Made by a program: the position numbers and the translations under genes | Notes under the pieces: generated by a model | The model's database searches: none | What the model was told of the DNA's origin: nothing | Seen by the model: the letters and a program-made list of their open reading frames with translations, nothing else | Assembly: GCF_900101445.1 (NCBI RefSeq) | Contig: NZ_FNKE01000001.1 | Coordinates: 806,001-870,000, forward strand | Direction of reading: 5' to 3' | Source of the DNA: Streptococcus equinus | GTDB lineage: Bacteria; Bacillota; Bacilli; Lactobacillales; Streptococcaceae | DNA length: 64,000 bases | Part shown: positions 17,072-27,840 of the stretch, in pieces | Layout of the letters: each line of letters begins with the position of its first letter | Position numbering within the stretch: position 1 is the first letter of the stretch

Positions 17072-18331
17072 ATGAAGAAGAACACATGGAAAAAAATGGT
17101 CCTTGCTGGTGCAGGTTTAACACTTGCTGGAAGCGTTTTAGTTGCTTGCTCAAATAACTCATCAACTAAATCATCTTCTGCCTCTGACAGCAAGACAATC
17201 AAACTTTGGGTACCAACTGGTGCTAAAAAATCTTACACTGCTATTGTTAAAGATTTCGAAAAAGAATCTGGTTACACAGTTAAGATGGTTGAATCAAACG
17301 ATTCAAAAGCACAAGAAAACGTTAAGAAAGACCCACAAAAAGCTGCTGATGTCTTCTCACTTCCACACGATCAACTTGGTCAACTAGTTGAATCTGGTGT
17401 TATCCAAGAAGTTCCTGAAGATTATGCCAAAGAAATTGCTACTAACGATACTGATCAAGCAGTAGCTGGTGCAAAATACAATGGTAAAACTTACGCTTTC
17501 CCATTTGGTATCGAGTCACAAGTTCTCTTCTATAACAAATCAAAACTTTCAGCTGACGATGTTGCTAACTACGAAACAATCACAAGCAAAGCAACATTCG
17601 GTGCAACATTTAAAGCAATGAACGCTTACGCAACTGCTCCACTCTTCATGTCAGTCGGTGATACACTATTTGGTGAAGATGGTGAAACAGTTGACGGCAC
17701 TAACTGGGGTAACGATGCTGGTGTATTAGTTCTTCAATGGATTGCTGATCAAAAATCAAACAAAGGTTTCGTTAACTTGACTGCTGAAAATGCAATGTCT
17801 AAATTCGGTGACGGAAGCGTTGCTTCACTTGAATCAGGCCCTTGGGATCTTAAAGCTGCACAAGACGCTGTTGGTAAAGATAATCTTGGTATCGCTGTTT
17901 ATCCAAAAATCTCAATCGGCGGTAACGAAGTACAACAAAAAGCTTTCCTTGGTGTAAAACTCTTTGCTGTTAACCAAGCTCCTGCAGGTTCAGATACAAA
18001 ACGTATCGCTGCTTCTTACAAACTTGCTTCTATGCTTACTAGTGCAGAAAGCCAAGAAAACCAATTCACTTACGAAGGTCGTAACATTATTCCTGCTAAC
18101 AAAGAAGTTCAATCATCAGATAAAGTTCAATCAGATGAATTAGCTCAAGCAGTTATCAAGATGGCTTCATCATCAGACTACACAGTTGTAACACCTAAAC
18201 TTAGTCAAATGACTACATTCTGGACTGAAAGTGCTGCTCTTCTCAGCGACGTCTACAATGGTAAAATTCAAAGTGGTGACTACCTCGCTAAATTGCAACA
18301 ATTTGACAAAGATTTAGCTAACGCTAAGTAA
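17072..18331 (+). CDS. malX: Maltodextrin ABC transporter substrate-binding lipoprotein
   Basis: 419 residues. Signal peptide with lipobox VLVAC, Cys26, then a Ser-rich linker and a family-1 (MalE-type) binding protein: IKLWVPTGAKKSY, YAFPFGIESQVLFYNKSKL, SLESGPWDL. It captures maltodextrins outside the cell for MalC-MalD. Ribosome site AGGAGGGG. The ATPase (MsmK/MalK type) is not in the window; streptococci often share one encoded elsewhere. A hairpin right after the stop probably sets malX expression above malCD. Confidence 0.96.
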   Translation: MKKNTWKKMVLAGAGLTLAGSVLVACSNNSSTKSSSASDSKTIKLWVPTGAKKSYTAIVKDFEKESGYTVKMVESNDSKAQENVKKDPQKAADVFSLPHDQLGQLVESGVIQEVPEDYAKEIATNDTDQAVAGAKYNGKTYAFPFGIESQVLFYNKSKLSADDVANYETITSKATFGATFKAMNAYATAPLFMSVGDTLFGEDGETVDGTNWGNDAGVLVLQWIADQKSNKGFVNLTAENAMSKFGDGSVASLESGPWDLKAAQDAVGKDNLGIAVYPKISIGGNEVQQKAFLGVKLFAVNQAPAGSDTKRIAASYKLASMLTSAESQENQFTYEGRNIIPANKEVQSSDKVQSDELAQAVIKMASSSDYTVVTPKLSQMTTFWTESAALLSDVYNGKIQSGDYLAKLQQFDKDLANAK

Positions 18332-18340
18332 GATGTTCTG

Positions 18341-18364
18341 AAGTGGGGAGTTACATCCCCACTT
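18341..18364 (+). terminator. Intercistronic hairpin malX-malC (partial terminator)
   Basis: A perfect 9-bp stem AAGTGGGGA/TCCCCACTT followed by TATTTTTAG. It likely ends a share of transcripts and stabilises malX mRNA. Confidence 0.7.
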
Positions 18365-18380
18365 TATTTTTAGGGAAACT

Positions 18381-18440
18381 CTTGTCGGAGTTATTGCTAA
18401 GAACTTTAAGATTAAATTTTTAGCAGTGACTTCCAACAAG
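18381..18440 (+). promoter_or_regulatory. Long hairpin before the malC ribosome site
   Basis: Arms 18381-18400 and 18420-18440 form about 19 pairs with one mismatch and one bulge around a 19-nt loop. No T run follows; the malC AGGAG begins about 10 nt after it. It could be an RNase or translation control element. Confidence 0.55.
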
Positions 18441-18460
18441 ATTAATAAAAGGAGTTTTGT

Positions 18461-19828
18461 ATGACTAATTCACACTATTTTGACAGTGTATCAGTTACAG
18501 AGGCTTTTAAAAAAGGGAAATTTGATACCAAACTGTCATTTCTGATTATGGGATTTTCAAATCTTTACCATAAACAGATTATTAAAGGTTGTTTGTTTTT
18601 ACTATCAGAGATTCTTTTCTTAATCACTTTCTTCTCTCAGATTATTCCAAACTTGCAAGGATTAATCACTCTGGGAACACACCAACAAGGTCTTGTTGAA
18701 CAAACCGTCAATGGGATTAAGATGAAAGTTGCTGTTGATGGCGATAACTCTATGTTAATGCTTATCTTCGGTCTTGCTTCTCTTATCTTCTGCCTTGTCT
18801 TTGCTTACATTTATTGGTGTAACCTTAAGAGTGCTAGAAATCTTTATGTCATCGATAAAGAAGGTTTGAAAGTTCCTACCTTTAAAGAAGACTTTGAAAC
18901 TTTGGCAAACGGTCGTTTCCACATGACTTTGATGGCAGTTCCAATGATTGGGGTACTTCTCTTCACTATCTTGCCATTGGTTTATATGATTTGTTTGGCC
19001 TTCACAAGTTATGACCACAATCACCTACCACCAAAAAGTTTGTTTGACTGGGTTGGTTTTGCTAACTTCGGTAACATCTTTAACGGTCGTATGGCGGGAA
19101 CATTCTTCCCAGTTCTTTCTTGGACTTTGATTTGGGCAGTATTTGCAACTGTGACAAACTTCTTCTTTGGTATTGTCTTAGCACTTATTATCAATACTAA
19201 AGGTTTGAAATTGAAAAAAATGTGGCGTACAATCTTCGTTATCACAATCGCCGTGCCACAATTCATTTCACTTCTTATCATGAGAAACTTGCTCAGTGAT
19301 GCTGGTCCAGTCAATGCATTCCTTGAAAAAATCGGACTTATCTCTGCTGCAAACCCATTGCCTTTCTTGTCAGATCCACTTTGGGCTAAATTTTCAATCA
19401 TCATCGTTAACATGTGGGTAGGTATTCCTGTCACAATGCTTGTCGCTTCAGGTATTATCATGAACCTCCCTCAAGAACAAATTGAAGCCGCTGAAATCGA
19501 TGGTGCCAATAAATTCCAAATCTTTAAATCAATCACATTCCCTCAAATCTTACTTGTGATGATGCCAAACTTGATTCAACAATTTATCGGTAACATCAAC
19601 AACTTCAACGTTATCTACCTTCTTACTGGTGGTGGTCCTACTAACTCTAACTTCTACCAAGCTGGTAGCACAGACTTGCTTGTTACTTGGCTCTACAACT
19701 TAACTGTTACTGCAGCTGACTACAACCTTGCTTCTGTTATCGGTATTCTTATCTTTGTTCTTTCTGCTGTATTTAGTCTCTTGGCTTACACAAGAACAAG
19801 TTCTTACAAGGAAGGGGTTGCTAAATAA
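18461..19828 (+). CDS. malC: Maltodextrin ABC transporter permease MalC (MalF-type)
   Basis: 455 residues, polytopic. It has an N-terminal extra domain with membrane segments near residues 40-60 and 100-125, then the core permease (MTLMAVPMIGVLLFTILPLVYM onward) with six more segments and the EAA loop EAAEIDGANKFQIFKSITFPQI that meets the ATPase. It pairs with MalD to form the membrane channel. Its stop overlaps the malD start by one base (TAATG), so translation is coupled. Confidence 0.95.
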   Translation: MTNSHYFDSVSVTEAFKKGKFDTKLSFLIMGFSNLYHKQIIKGCLFLLSEILFLITFFSQIIPNLQGLITLGTHQQGLVEQTVNGIKMKVAVDGDNSMLMLIFGLASLIFCLVFAYIYWCNLKSARNLYVIDKEGLKVPTFKEDFETLANGRFHMTLMAVPMIGVLLFTILPLVYMICLAFTSYDHNHLPPKSLFDWVGFANFGNIFNGRMAGTFFPVLSWTLIWAVFATVTNFFFGIVLALIINTKGLKLKKMWRTIFVITIAVPQFISLLIMRNLLSDAGPVNAFLEKIGLISAANPLPFLSDPLWAKFSIIIVNMWVGIPVTMLVASGIIMNLPQEQIEAAEIDGANKFQIFKSITFPQILLVMMPNLIQQFIGNINNFNVIYLLTGGGPTNSNFYQAGSTDLLVTWLYNLTVTAADYNLASVIGILIFVLSAVFSLLAYTRTSSYKEGVAK

Positions 19829-20664
19829 TGAAAAACAAAAAACGATTAACACTGACTTTTGTCTATATTTTATTGATTGTTTTATCAATCATCTGGCTCT
19901 TTCCAATCGTTTGGGTTGTTCTTACTAGCTTCCGTGGCGAAGGAACAGCATACGTTAACTACTTCATTCCAAAAACTTGGACGCTAGATAATTACATTAA
20001 ACTATTTACTTCTGATGCCTTTCCATTTGGGCAATGGTTCTTGAATACATTATTCGTCGCTTCTGCTACTTGTGTGATTTCAACATTCATCACCGTTGCT
20101 ATGGCATACTCACTTAGTCGTATCAAATTCAAACACCGCAATGGTTTCTTGAAATTAGCACTTGTGCTTAATATGTTCCCTGGTTTCATGAGTATGATTG
20201 CTGTTTATTACATCTTAAAAGCATTCAACCTTGACCAAACATTGCTAGCACTTATCCTAGTTTACTCTGCTGGTGCAGCACTTGGATTCTACATTGCTAA
20301 AGGATTCTTTGATACAATTCCTTACTCACTCGATGAATCTGCTATGATTGATGGAGCTACTCGCGCTGACATTTTCTTTAAAATCACTCTCCCACTTTCA
20401 AAACCAATCATTGTCTACACAGCGCTTATGGCTTTCATCGGTCCTTGGATTGATTTCATCTTCGCTAAGGTTATCCTCGGTGATGCGACAAGTAAATACA
20501 CTGTTGCCATTGGTCTGTTCTCAATGTTGCAACAAGATACTATTAATGACTGGTTCATGTCATTCACTGCCGGTTCAGTTCTTATCGCTGTCCCAATCAC
20601 ATTGCTCTTCATGTTTATGCAAAAATACTACGTTGAAGGCATTACTGGTGGTTCAGTTAAATAA
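19828..20664 (+). CDS. malD: Maltodextrin ABC transporter permease MalD (MalG-type)
   Basis: 278 residues with six predicted membrane segments. The EAA loop reads DESAMIDGATRADIFFKITL. It forms the heterodimeric pore with MalC. Last gene of malXCD, followed by a very strong terminator. Confidence 0.95.
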   Translation: MKNKKRLTLTFVYILLIVLSIIWLFPIVWVVLTSFRGEGTAYVNYFIPKTWTLDNYIKLFTSDAFPFGQWFLNTLFVASATCVISTFITVAMAYSLSRIKFKHRNGFLKLALVLNMFPGFMSMIAVYYILKAFNLDQTLLALILVYSAGAALGFYIAKGFFDTIPYSLDESAMIDGATRADIFFKITLPLSKPIIVYTALMAFIGPWIDFIFAKVILGDATSKYTVAIGLFSMLQQDTINDWFMSFTAGSVLIAVPITLLFMFMQKYYVEGITGGSVK

Positions 20665-20707
20665 GAAGAAGTTCAATCACTTCTCCCCTTCTATTATTAA
20701 TTATCAA

Positions 20708-20739
20708 AAAAAGCTTGGAACAATTGTTCCAAGCTTTTT
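20708..20739. terminator. Palindromic terminator after malD
   Basis: A 32-base perfect palindrome of 16-nt arms (AAAAAGCTTGGAACAA and its complement). It can act in both directions, for malD (+) and the nudix gene (-). Confidence 0.85.
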
Positions 20740-20785
20740 GATTGTTTAAAATCTGGTTATTTAATAGGAAGAAAACTTATTACTC

Positions 20786-21250
20786 TTACCAAAATTCACG
20801 TAAGAAATCGTCTTTTAAACGTTCACGATAAAAGAGTTCATTAAGGTCATCTTCTTCAAAAACACGTAGCAAATTTAGCATATCATAAGCTAAGTCAAGG
20901 TTAGGTAAGTCTTTTCTAGCTACCCATTTAATCTCTCCCTCATCGGTCGAATGCATCTCACCTTCAAAATCTGATGTACGGTATAGAAAAACTAAGTAAC
21001 GTTCATCTTCTTTGGTGTACCAATGTTTCATTCCAACTAACTGAGGATTTTTAATGGTTAAACCTGTTTCTTCATTTACCTCACGGATAACCGATTCTAC
21101 CAAGCCTTCATGGGCTTCGATATGTCCTCCAGGAAGGGCATAGCCTGACCAAGAATAACGTTTTGGGTCACGAACCTGCATGACGACATTGCCTTTGCCA
21201 TCTTCAATTAAGCACATATTGGTTAAAATCACACGTTGTGCACGAGACAT
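20786..21250 (-). CDS. Nudix hydrolase (MutT/MutX-like)
   Basis: 154 residues. A perfect nudix box GX5EX7REVXEEXGL lies at residues 42-64 and would bind Mg/Mn for pyrophosphate cleavage. Streptococcal relatives of this length are annotated as 8-oxo-dGTP diphosphatase (MutX/MutT), which cleans the nucleotide pool; that specificity is family inference. It starts 18 bp after the next upstream gene, so it is probably in one operon with 21269-21817 and uvrB, a DNA-repair context that fits. Confidence 0.88.
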   Translation of the reverse strand: MSRAQRVILTNMCLIEDGKGNVVMQVRDPKRYSWSGYALPGGHIEAHEGLVESVIREVNEETGLTIKNPQLVGMKHWYTKEDERYLVFLYRTSDFEGEMHSTDEGEIKWVARKDLPNLDLAYDMLNLLRVFEEDDLNELFYRERLKDDFLREFW

Positions 21251-21268
21251 GATTTATCTTTCTCCTCT

Positions 21269-21817
21269 TCATTTTAGATTCTCTATATCATTGATAAAAA
21301 AAGCTAATAAAGAATTTTCTTTAACTTTAGGGACACCTAAATCTTTTCTCATTTCATTCATTAACTGTTCTGAAATTTTCAATAGCTGCTTACCATCTGC
21401 ACTTGTATTACCAACTCTTCTGAATTCAGTCCATTTTTCAACTACATTTTTAGATCCCCAAAGAGTTATTTCTTTGCTAAATTTCATAATATCTTTAATC
21501 TGTTCTTCTGTAGGATAGCTTTTCGAATTTTTACTTGATTGATTTATCTTATATACCATATCAATAAACTGATAATATGCTGTTTCACGTTTCTGTGTTA
21601 AATATTGTAATCTAGACTGCTGAATATCAATAATAGTTTTTATAAAAGTTGTCACAATGGTTACAAAACCAGTTATAATAGCCACTATTATGACTGCATC
21701 AAATGTTTTAATGATTGAAATTACTTTCAATAACCAATTAAAAAAATAATAAGCTCCAATTAAAATAACAGCAATACCAATCCAACCTAAAATAAGACTT
21801 CCTTTATTTTTTTCCAT
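21269..21817 (-). CDS. Unrecognised two-segment membrane protein
   Basis: 182 residues. Two hydrophobic segments near residues 7-35 and 40-63 (SLILGWIGIAVILIGAYYFF; AVIIVAIITGFVTIVTTFI) precede a hydrophilic helical C-terminal domain of about 115 residues, predicted cytoplasmic (SRLQYLTQKRETAYYQFIDM). No family recognised. It is noticeably more AT-rich than its neighbours and sits between uvrB and the nudix gene with 9 and 18 bp gaps, so it was probably inserted into that operon. The double-TM plus cytosolic domain form also occurs in defence effectors, but no motif supports that. Confidence 0.75.
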   Translation of the reverse strand: MEKNKGSLILGWIGIAVILIGAYYFFNWLLKVISIIKTFDAVIIVAIITGFVTIVTTFIKTIIDIQQSRLQYLTQKRETAYYQFIDMVYKINQSSKNSKSYPTEEQIKDIMKFSKEITLWGSKNVVEKWTEFRRVGNTSADGKQLLKISEQLMNEMRKDLGVPKVKENSLLAFFINDIENLK

Positions 21818-21826
21818 TTTTCCCTT

Positions 21827-23818
21827 CTAATCCATAGCTTTCAATTCTAACACCATATCACGCAATTGAGCAGCAAGCTCAAAATCAAGCATTTCAGCAG
21901 CTTCATGCATTTGTTTTTGTAGTTTCTTGATAGCATCTTTACGCTCTGCCTTGTTCATACTTGAGTAATCTGGTGTATCCTCAGCCACTTCAGTATCTGT
22001 CGCTTTAGAAATAGAAATCAAATCGCGAATTTCTTTCTTAATGGTTTGTGGTACAATACCATGTTCTTCGTTGTAACGCATTTGAATCTTACGACGACGC
22101 GCTGTTTCATCCATGGCTTTTTGCATTGATTCTGTAATCTTATCTGCGTACATGATAACATGACCTTCGCTATTTCGCGCAGCACGACCAATCGTTTGAA
22201 TCAAACCACGTTCATTACGGAGGAAACCTTCTTTATCCGCATCAAGAATAGCAACCAAGCTAACTTCTGGCACGTCGATCCCTTCACGCAGCAAATTAAT
22301 CCCAATCAAAACATCAAAAACACCTAAACGCAAATCGCGAATAATCTCGGTACGTTCCAAAGTCTTGATATCTGAGTGCATGTATTTGACTTTGACACCC
22401 ATTTCTTTGAGGTAATCTGTCAAATCTTCTGCCATTTTCTTAGTTAATGTCGTGATAAAGGTACGCTCCCCTTTTTCAACACGAGCATTGATTTCACCAA
22501 GAAGGTCATCCATTTGCCCCATCGTCGGACGAACTTCCACTTCAGGATCAAGTAGACCTGTCGGACGGATAATTTGCTCAACGACAGTATCGGTTTGTTC
22601 TAATTCATAATCACCTGGTGTCGCTGAGACGTAAACGATTTGGTGAACATGACTTTCAAACTCTTCACGACGAAGCGGACGGTTATCAAGTGCACTTGGC
22701 AAGCGGAAACCATAGTTAACCAACATCTCCTTACGAGAACGGTCACCATTGTACATGCCCTTGATTTGTCCCATGGTCATATGACTTTCATCAACCATAA
22801 TCAAAAAGTCTTCTGGGAAAAAATCAAGAAGGGTAAATGGCGGCTCACCTTCTGAACGTCCATCCATATAACGAGAATAGTTTTCGACACCATTTGTGTA
22901 GCCCATCTCGCGCAGCATTTCGACATCATATTCTGTTCGTTGACGAATGCGCTGTGCTTCAATAAGTTTTCCTTCAGCTTCGAACTGCTTAACCTGCTCT
23001 TCCATTTCTGCTAGGATTTTTTGAATAGCTTCTTCCATGTGTTCTTCATTGGTCATGAAGTGGGTTGCAGGGAAAATCGCCAAATGCTCAACATCGCCTA
23101 AAACTTTACCCGTCAAACTTTCGATTTCTCGAATGCGATCAATTTCATCACCGAAGAATTCGACACGAAAGGCATGTTCGTCTCGGCTGGCTGGGAAAAT
23201 TTCAACCACATCACCGCGCACACGAAAACGACCACGTTGAAAATCAATGTCATTTCGTTCAAATTGAATATCAACCAAGTCATTTAATAATTGGTCACGT
23301 GAGATTTCCTGACCTGGACGAAGACTGACAACACTGTCAGCATATTCTTTCGGTGACCCCAAACCGTAAATGCATGATACAGATGCAACGACAATGACAT
23401 CATTTCGTTCAAGAAGCGATGACGTTGCTGAGTGGCGTAGCTTATCAATTTCATCATTGACTGAGCTATCTTTTTCAATATAAGTGTCACTGGATGGCAC
23501 ATAAGCTTCTGGTTGGTAATAGTCATAGTAAGACACGAAGTACTCAACCGCATTTTCTGGGAAGAATTCTTTAAATTCTCCGTAGAGCTGCCCTGCCAAG
23601 GTCTTGTTGTGTGCAATAACAAGGGTTGGTTTATTAACTTTAGCAATGACTTGACTCATCGTATAAGTCTTACCAGTACCTGTTGCACCGAGAAGAATCT
23701 GAGCTTTTTCTCCTCCTTCAATATTATCAACTAAAGTCTCGATTGCCTGTGGTTGGTCACCAGATGGCTCATATTTTGAGACTAATTTAAAATGATTATT
23801 TTCTATTCTATCAATCAT
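21827..23818 (-). CDS. uvrB: Excinuclease ABC subunit B
   Basis: 663 residues from ATG 23818, chosen because GAGGAATATT precedes it and UvrB proteins begin MIDRxE; an upstream in-frame ATG at 23851 lacks a site. Nucleotide-excision repair helicase: Walker A GATGTGKT (44-51), the beta-hairpin region [13 protein letters not shown] that grips DNA, DESH box, helicase motif [11 protein letters not shown], and a C-terminal UVR motif ([18 protein letters not shown]) for UvrC binding. Cytoplasmic. Confidence 0.98.
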   Translation of the reverse strand: MIDRIENNHFKLVSKYEPSGDQPQAIETLVDNIEGGEKAQILLGATGTGKTYTMSQVIAKVNKPTLVIAHNKTLAGQLYGEFKEFFPENAVEYFVSYYDYYQPEAYVPSSDTYIEKDSSVNDEIDKLRHSATSSLLERNDVIVVASVSCIYGLGSPKEYADSVVSLRPGQEISRDQLLNDLVDIQFERNDIDFQRGRFRVRGDVVEIFPASRDEHAFRVEFFGDEIDRIREIESLTGKVLGDVEHLAIFPATHFMTNEEHMEEAIQKILAEMEEQVKQFEAEGKLIEAQRIRQRTEYDVEMLREMGYTNGVENYSRYMDGRSEGEPPFTLLDFFPEDFLIMVDESHMTMGQIKGMYNGDRSRKEMLVNYGFRLPSALDNRPLRREEFESHVHQIVYVSATPGDYELEQTDTVVEQIIRPTGLLDPEVEVRPTMGQMDDLLGEINARVEKGERTFITTLTKKMAEDLTDYLKEMGVKVKYMHSDIKTLERTEIIRDLRLGVFDVLIGINLLREGIDVPEVSLVAILDADKEGFLRNERGLIQTIGRAARNSEGHVIMYADKITESMQKAMDETARRRKIQMRYNEEHGIVPQTIKKEIRDLISISKATDTEVAEDTPDYSSMNKAERKDAIKKLQKQMHEAAEMLDFELAAQLRDMVLELKAMD

Positions 23819-23949
23819 AATATTCCTCAAACTGTCATTTAATACCTTCATTCTACCATAAATAAAGGTAAAATACTCCCATTTGATATGGCTTCTTCTT
23901 CATCCTAACTTTTCATGTTAGGTTTTCTAACATGAGACAAAAACTAAAG

Positions 23950-23978
23950 TTGCCTAAGTGTCTGAATTTTGATATAAT
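23950..23978 (+). promoter_or_regulatory. glnPQ promoter
   Basis: TTGCCT (23950-23955), 17 bp, TATAAT (23973-23978). A perfect 8-bp inverted repeat CATGTTAG/CTAACATG (about 23918-23938) lies just upstream and could be a regulator site. Confidence 0.65.
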
Positions 23979-24007
23979 TAATGCAATCTATTCTAAAGGA
24001 GACTAAC

Positions 24008-26212
24008 ATGAAGCACAAATTGAAAGCTATTATGCTAGCAATGGTTTCTGCAATCTTTGTGTTTGGTGCAAATGCTAACGCCGATACAATCAGTATCGTG
24101 TCTGACACTGCTTATGCCCCATTCGAATTCAAAGATTCAGATCAAGTTTATAAAGGTATTGACGTTGACATTATTAATGAAGTCGCAAACCGAGAGGGTT
24201 GGAATATCGATATGACATTCCCTGGTTTCGACGCAGCAGTTAATGCGGTTCAAGCTGGTCAAGCCGATGCCCTTATGGCTGGTACAACAGTCACAGAAGC
24301 TCGTAAAAAAGTCTTCACATTCTCAGATACTTATTACGATACAGCTGTTGTTGTCTACACTCGTAGCGATGCTAAAGTGTCTAACTATAAACAACTGTCA
24401 GGTAAAACTGTTGGTGTTAAAAACGGAACAGCTGCGCAAGCATTCCTTAAAGAAAATCAAAAGAAATACGGCTATAAAATCAAAACTTTTGATACAAGCG
24501 ATTTGATGAACAACAGCTTGGATGCTGGTTCAGTCTACGCTGCTATGGATGACCAACCTGTTGTCCAATACGCTATTAGCCAAGGTAAAAACTACGCTAT
24601 CAATATCGACGGTGAAAAAGTCGGAAGCTTCGCCTTTGCTGTTAAAAAAGGAAGCAAATACGAATACCTCATCGACGAATTTAACCAAGCTTTTGCTGAA
24701 ATGAAAAAAGACGGTACTTACGATGCTATCATGGCAAAATGGCTTGGCGATTCTGATAAAGCCGCTGATCAATCAAGCGTTGTTGCCTCAAGCAGCCTTG
24801 AATTATCTGGTGACGCTTCTGCAAAAGCAACACCTGTCAAATCAAGCTACAAAATCGTTATGGATTCTTCATTTGCCCCATTTGAATATCAAAATGACTC
24901 AGGTAAATATGAAGGAATCGACGTTGACTTAATTAAAGCTATCGCAAAACAACAAGGTTTCAACATTGAAATCTCAAACCCAGGTTTTGACGCAGCACTT
25001 AACGCTGTCCAAGCTGGTCAAGCTGATGGTGTTATGGCTGGTATGTCAATCACTGATGCCCGTAAAGAAATCTTTGATTTCTCAGATGCTTACTACACTT
25101 CAAACATCTTGCTTGCTGTTAAAAAAGGAAGCTCAGTAAAATCATACGATGACTTAAGTGGTAAAACTGTTGGTGCCAAAAATGGTACATCATCTTACAC
25201 ATGGTTGTCAGAACACGCTGCTCAATACGGCTACACACTTCGTGCCTTTGACGAAGCATCTACAATGTATGACAGTTTGAACTCTGGTTCAATCGACGCT
25301 CTCATGGATGATGAAGCTGTCCTTCGCTATGCTATCAAACAAGGTCGTAACTTTGATACACCAATCGACGGTGAAAAATCTGGTGAATACGGATTTGCCG
25401 TAAACAAAGGTGCTAACCCAGAATTGCTTGAAATGTTCAACAACGGTCTTGCTGCACTTGTTAAATCAGGTGAATACGATAAAATCGTAAGCAAATACCT
25501 AGGTTCAACTGATGCTAAAAAATCAACATCATCAAGCGTAGACGAAACAACAATTTGGGGACTTATCAAAAACAACTACTCACAATTGCTAACAGGTCTT
25601 GGAACAACTCTTAGCCTGACATTAATTTCATTTGCAATTGCTATGGTTATCGGTATCATCTTTGGTATGATGGCCGTTGCTCCAAATAAAGTTCTTCGTA
25701 CAATCTCAGCAGTCTTTGTTGACGTCGTTCGTGGTATCCCATTGATGATTGTCGCTGCTTTCATCTTCTGGGGAATTCCAAACCTTATCGAATCAATGAC
25801 AGGTCACCAAAGTCCAATCAATGATTTCCTTGCTGCAACAATTGCACTTTCATTGAACGCTGGTGCTTACATTGCTGAAATTGTTCGTGGTGGTATCGAA
25901 GCAGTTCCTAAAGGACAAATGGAAGCAAGTCGAAGCTTAGGTATCTCATACGGTAAGACAATGAAAAAAGTTATCTTGCCACAAGCCGTTCGCGTGATGT
26001 TGCCAAACTTCATCAACCAATTCGTTATTTCATTGAAAGATACAACTATCGTATCAGCAATTGGTCTTGTCGAACTCTTCCAAACAGGTAAAATCATTAT
26101 CGCTCGTAACTACCAATCATTCCGTATGTACGCTATCTTAGCAATCATCTACCTTGTAATGATCACCCTTTTGACTCGTTTAGCAAAACGTCTAGAAAAG
26201 AGGCTTAAATAA
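24008..26212 (+). CDS. glnP: Glutamine-type ABC transporter: two fused binding domains plus permease
   Basis: 734 residues from ATG 24008 (AAAGGAGAC site). A cleavable signal (ending ANANA|DT near 26, no lipobox) is followed by two family-3 solute-binding domains, about 27-245 ([11 protein letters not shown]) and 275-495 ([11 protein letters not shown]), and then a permease with membrane segments from about 525 and an EAA loop [18 protein letters not shown]. This is the GlnP architecture known from Lactococcus, where a homodimer offers four binding domains; likely substrates Gln, Glu or Asn. It overlaps glnQ by one base. Confidence 0.95.
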   Translation: MKHKLKAIMLAMVSAIFVFGANANADTISIVSDTAYAPFEFKDSDQVYKGIDVDIINEVANREGWNIDMTFPGFDAAVNAVQAGQADALMAGTTVTEARKKVFTFSDTYYDTAVVVYTRSDAKVSNYKQLSGKTVGVKNGTAAQAFLKENQKKYGYKIKTFDTSDLMNNSLDAGSVYAAMDDQPVVQYAISQGKNYAINIDGEKVGSFAFAVKKGSKYEYLIDEFNQAFAEMKKDGTYDAIMAKWLGDSDKAADQSSVVASSSLELSGDASAKATPVKSSYKIVMDSSFAPFEYQNDSGKYEGIDVDLIKAIAKQQGFNIEISNPGFDAALNAVQAGQADGVMAGMSITDARKEIFDFSDAYYTSNILLAVKKGSSVKSYDDLSGKTVGAKNGTSSYTWLSEHAAQYGYTLRAFDEASTMYDSLNSGSIDALMDDEAVLRYAIKQGRNFDTPIDGEKSGEYGFAVNKGANPELLEMFNNGLAALVKSGEYDKIVSKYLGSTDAKKSTSSSVDETTIWGLIKNNYSQLLTGLGTTLSLTLISFAIAMVIGIIFGMMAVAPNKVLRTISAVFVDVVRGIPLMIVAAFIFWGIPNLIESMTGHQSPINDFLAATIALSLNAGAYIAEIVRGGIEAVPKGQMEASRSLGISYGKTMKKVILPQAVRVMLPNFINQFVISLKDTTIVSAIGLVELFQTGKIIIARNYQSFRMYAILAIIYLVMITLLTRLAKRLEKRLK

Positions 26213-26952
26213 TGGCAGAATTAAAAATTGATGTTCAAGATTTGCATAAATCTTATGGAGATAATGAAGTCTTAAAAGGAATTACAACACAATTCCACGA
26301 AGGTGATGTTGTATGTATCATCGGACCCTCTGGTTCAGGTAAATCAACTTTCCTTCGTACGCTTAACCTTCTTGAAACAATCACAAGTGGTAAAGTCGTT
26401 GTTGATGGTTATGAACTATCTGACCCAAATACTGACGTCGATAAAGTTCGTGAAAATATCGGTATGGTTTTCCAACACTTCAACCTTTTCCCACACATGA
26501 CTGTTCTTGAAAACATCACTTTCGCTCCTATCGAATTAGGAAAAGAAAGCAAAGAAGATGCTGAAAAACACGCTATGGAACTTCTTGCAAAAGTTGGTCT
26601 TGCAGATAAACGCGATGCCAAACCAGATAGCTTATCTGGTGGTCAAAAACAACGTGTCGCAATCGCACGTAGTTTGGCAATGAATCCTGATATCATGCTC
26701 TTTGACGAACCAACTTCTGCACTTGACCCTGAAATGGTCGGTGACGTTCTTGGTGTTATGAAAGACTTGGCAGAGCAAGGTATGACCATGTTAATCGTTA
26801 CCCACGAAATGGGATTTGCTCGTAAAGTTGCCAACCGTGTTATCTTCACAGACGGCGGACAATTTATTGAAGATGGAACACCTGAACAAATCTTCGATAA
26901 CCCACAACACCCACGTCTAAAAGACTTCTTGAACAAAGTATTGAATGTCTAA
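26212..26952 (+). CDS. glnQ: Glutamine-type ABC transporter ATPase
   Basis: 246 residues. Walker [10 protein letters not shown] near residue 37, Q-loop [13 protein letters not shown], signature [19 protein letters not shown], Walker [13 protein letters not shown] and the switch His in THEMGF. It powers GlnP. The TAATG overlap makes translation coupled. It may also serve the three orphan binding lipoproteins at 7817-11579 if they dock on a GlnP-like permease, but that is speculation. Confidence 0.97.
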   Translation: MAELKIDVQDLHKSYGDNEVLKGITTQFHEGDVVCIIGPSGSGKSTFLRTLNLLETITSGKVVVDGYELSDPNTDVDKVRENIGMVFQHFNLFPHMTVLENITFAPIELGKESKEDAEKHAMELLAKVGLADKRDAKPDSLSGGQKQRVAIARSLAMNPDIMLFDEPTSALDPEMVGDVLGVMKDLAEQGMTMLIVTHEMGFARKVANRVIFTDGGQFIEDGTPEQIFDNPQHPRLKDFLNKVLNV

Positions 26953-27258
26953 TAACTTAAAAAACTAGGTTATAAAACCTAGTTTTTTTGTGCCTTCATA
27001 TTGACGAAATGACAATATTTTCTTTTAACAATCTCTGTTAAAATTTTGACTTTCATTTTTGCTTTTGGTAGACTGAAGGTAAGTTATAAAGACAAGCTAC
27101 ATAATCAAACTCACCCTATAGCTTTGGGAATTACCTCACTTATATTGACAGAAAAACTCCTTTTTAAGCGAGATAAGAGCGCTAAGGTAGCAAATCCATA
27201 ACTTTTTTCTGTATAAAATCAGTAGGCAACTACTGTTTAATATAAGGAGGACTTTGAT
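26953..27258. other. Intergenic region glnQ-rubrerythrin
   Basis: 306 bp. It holds the glnQ terminator (26959-26988) and the rubrerythrin ribosome site AGGAGG (about 27245). A TTGACA at 27145-27150 has no matching -10; TGTATAAAAT near 27210 may be the rubrerythrin -10. No PerR box or other element seen. Confidence 0.5.
26959..26988 (+). terminator. Terminator after glnQ
   Basis: 13-bp stem AAAAAACTAGGTT with a 4-nt loop ATAA and a T run. Confidence 0.9.
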
Positions 27259-27795
27259 ATGTCTAAGTATGCTGGTACTCAAACCGAAAAAAATTTGCAA
27301 GCTGCATTTGCAGGTGAATCTCAAGCACGCAACAAGTACACTTTCTTTGCTTCAAGAGCAAAAAAAGATGGATTTGAACAAATCGCAGAACTTTTCTTGA
27401 AGACTGCTGACAACGAAAAAGAACATGCCAAAATGTGGTATAAAGAACTCTTTGGCATTGGTGATACTGCCGAAAACTTGGAAACTGCTGCAGATGGTGA
27501 AAACTACGAATGGACAGATATGTATGTTGAATTCGCCAAAACTGCTGAAGAAGAAGGTTTCCCTCAACTTGCTAAAAAATTCCTCATGGTCGCTGAAATC
27601 GAAAAGCACCACGAAGAACGCTATCGTGCTCTTCTCAAAAATGTCGAAACTGCTAAAGTCTTTGAAAAGAGCGAAGTTAAGATTTGGGAATGCCGAAACT
27701 GCGGTCACATTATTGTTGGTACAAAAGCACCAAAAGTTTGCCCAGTCTGCGCTCACGCTCAATCTTACTTTGAAGTCCGAGCTGAAAATTATTAA
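27259..27795 (+). CDS. rbr: Rubrerythrin
   Basis: 178 residues. An N-terminal ferritin-like diiron four-helix domain (Glu20, Glu53, His56, the 97-99 Glu cluster, and the 113-119 EIEKHHE segment) is joined to a C-terminal rubredoxin-like Fe(Cys)4 site (Cys145, Cys148, Cys161, Cys164). Rubrerythrins reduce hydrogen peroxide with electrons from reduced pyridine nucleotide or a redox partner. In a catalase-negative streptococcus it would help peroxide defence; it is not universal in the genus and points to the bovis/gut group (inference). Monocistronic with its own terminator. No PerR site found. Confidence 0.95.
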   Translation: MSKYAGTQTEKNLQAAFAGESQARNKYTFFASRAKKDGFEQIAELFLKTADNEKEHAKMWYKELFGIGDTAENLETAADGENYEWTDMYVEFAKTAEEEGFPQLAKKFLMVAEIEKHHEERYRALLKNVETAKVFEKSEVKIWECRNCGHIIVGTKAPKVCPVCAHAQSYFEVRAENY

Positions 27796-27800
27796 TTTCA

Positions 27801-27830
27801 AAAATCCTCAGCCTTTTGACTGTGGATTTT
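27801..27830 (+). terminator. Terminator after rubrerythrin
   Basis: 11-nt arms AAAATCCTCAG/CTGTGGATTTT with one mismatch. It ends 10 nt before the next promoter. Confidence 0.7.
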
Positions 27831-27840
27831 CGCATATTCT

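Noticed and set aside
23819..23851. Upstream uvrB start (ATG 23851)
   Set aside because: No ribosome site, whereas 23818 has GAGGAAT and the family start MIDR.
23904..23938. CCTAACTTTTCATGTTAGG and CATGTTAG/CTAACATG repeats taken as a terminator
   Set aside because: No gene ends there (uvrB is transcribed away) and there is no T run. Kept only as a possible regulator site upstream of glnP.
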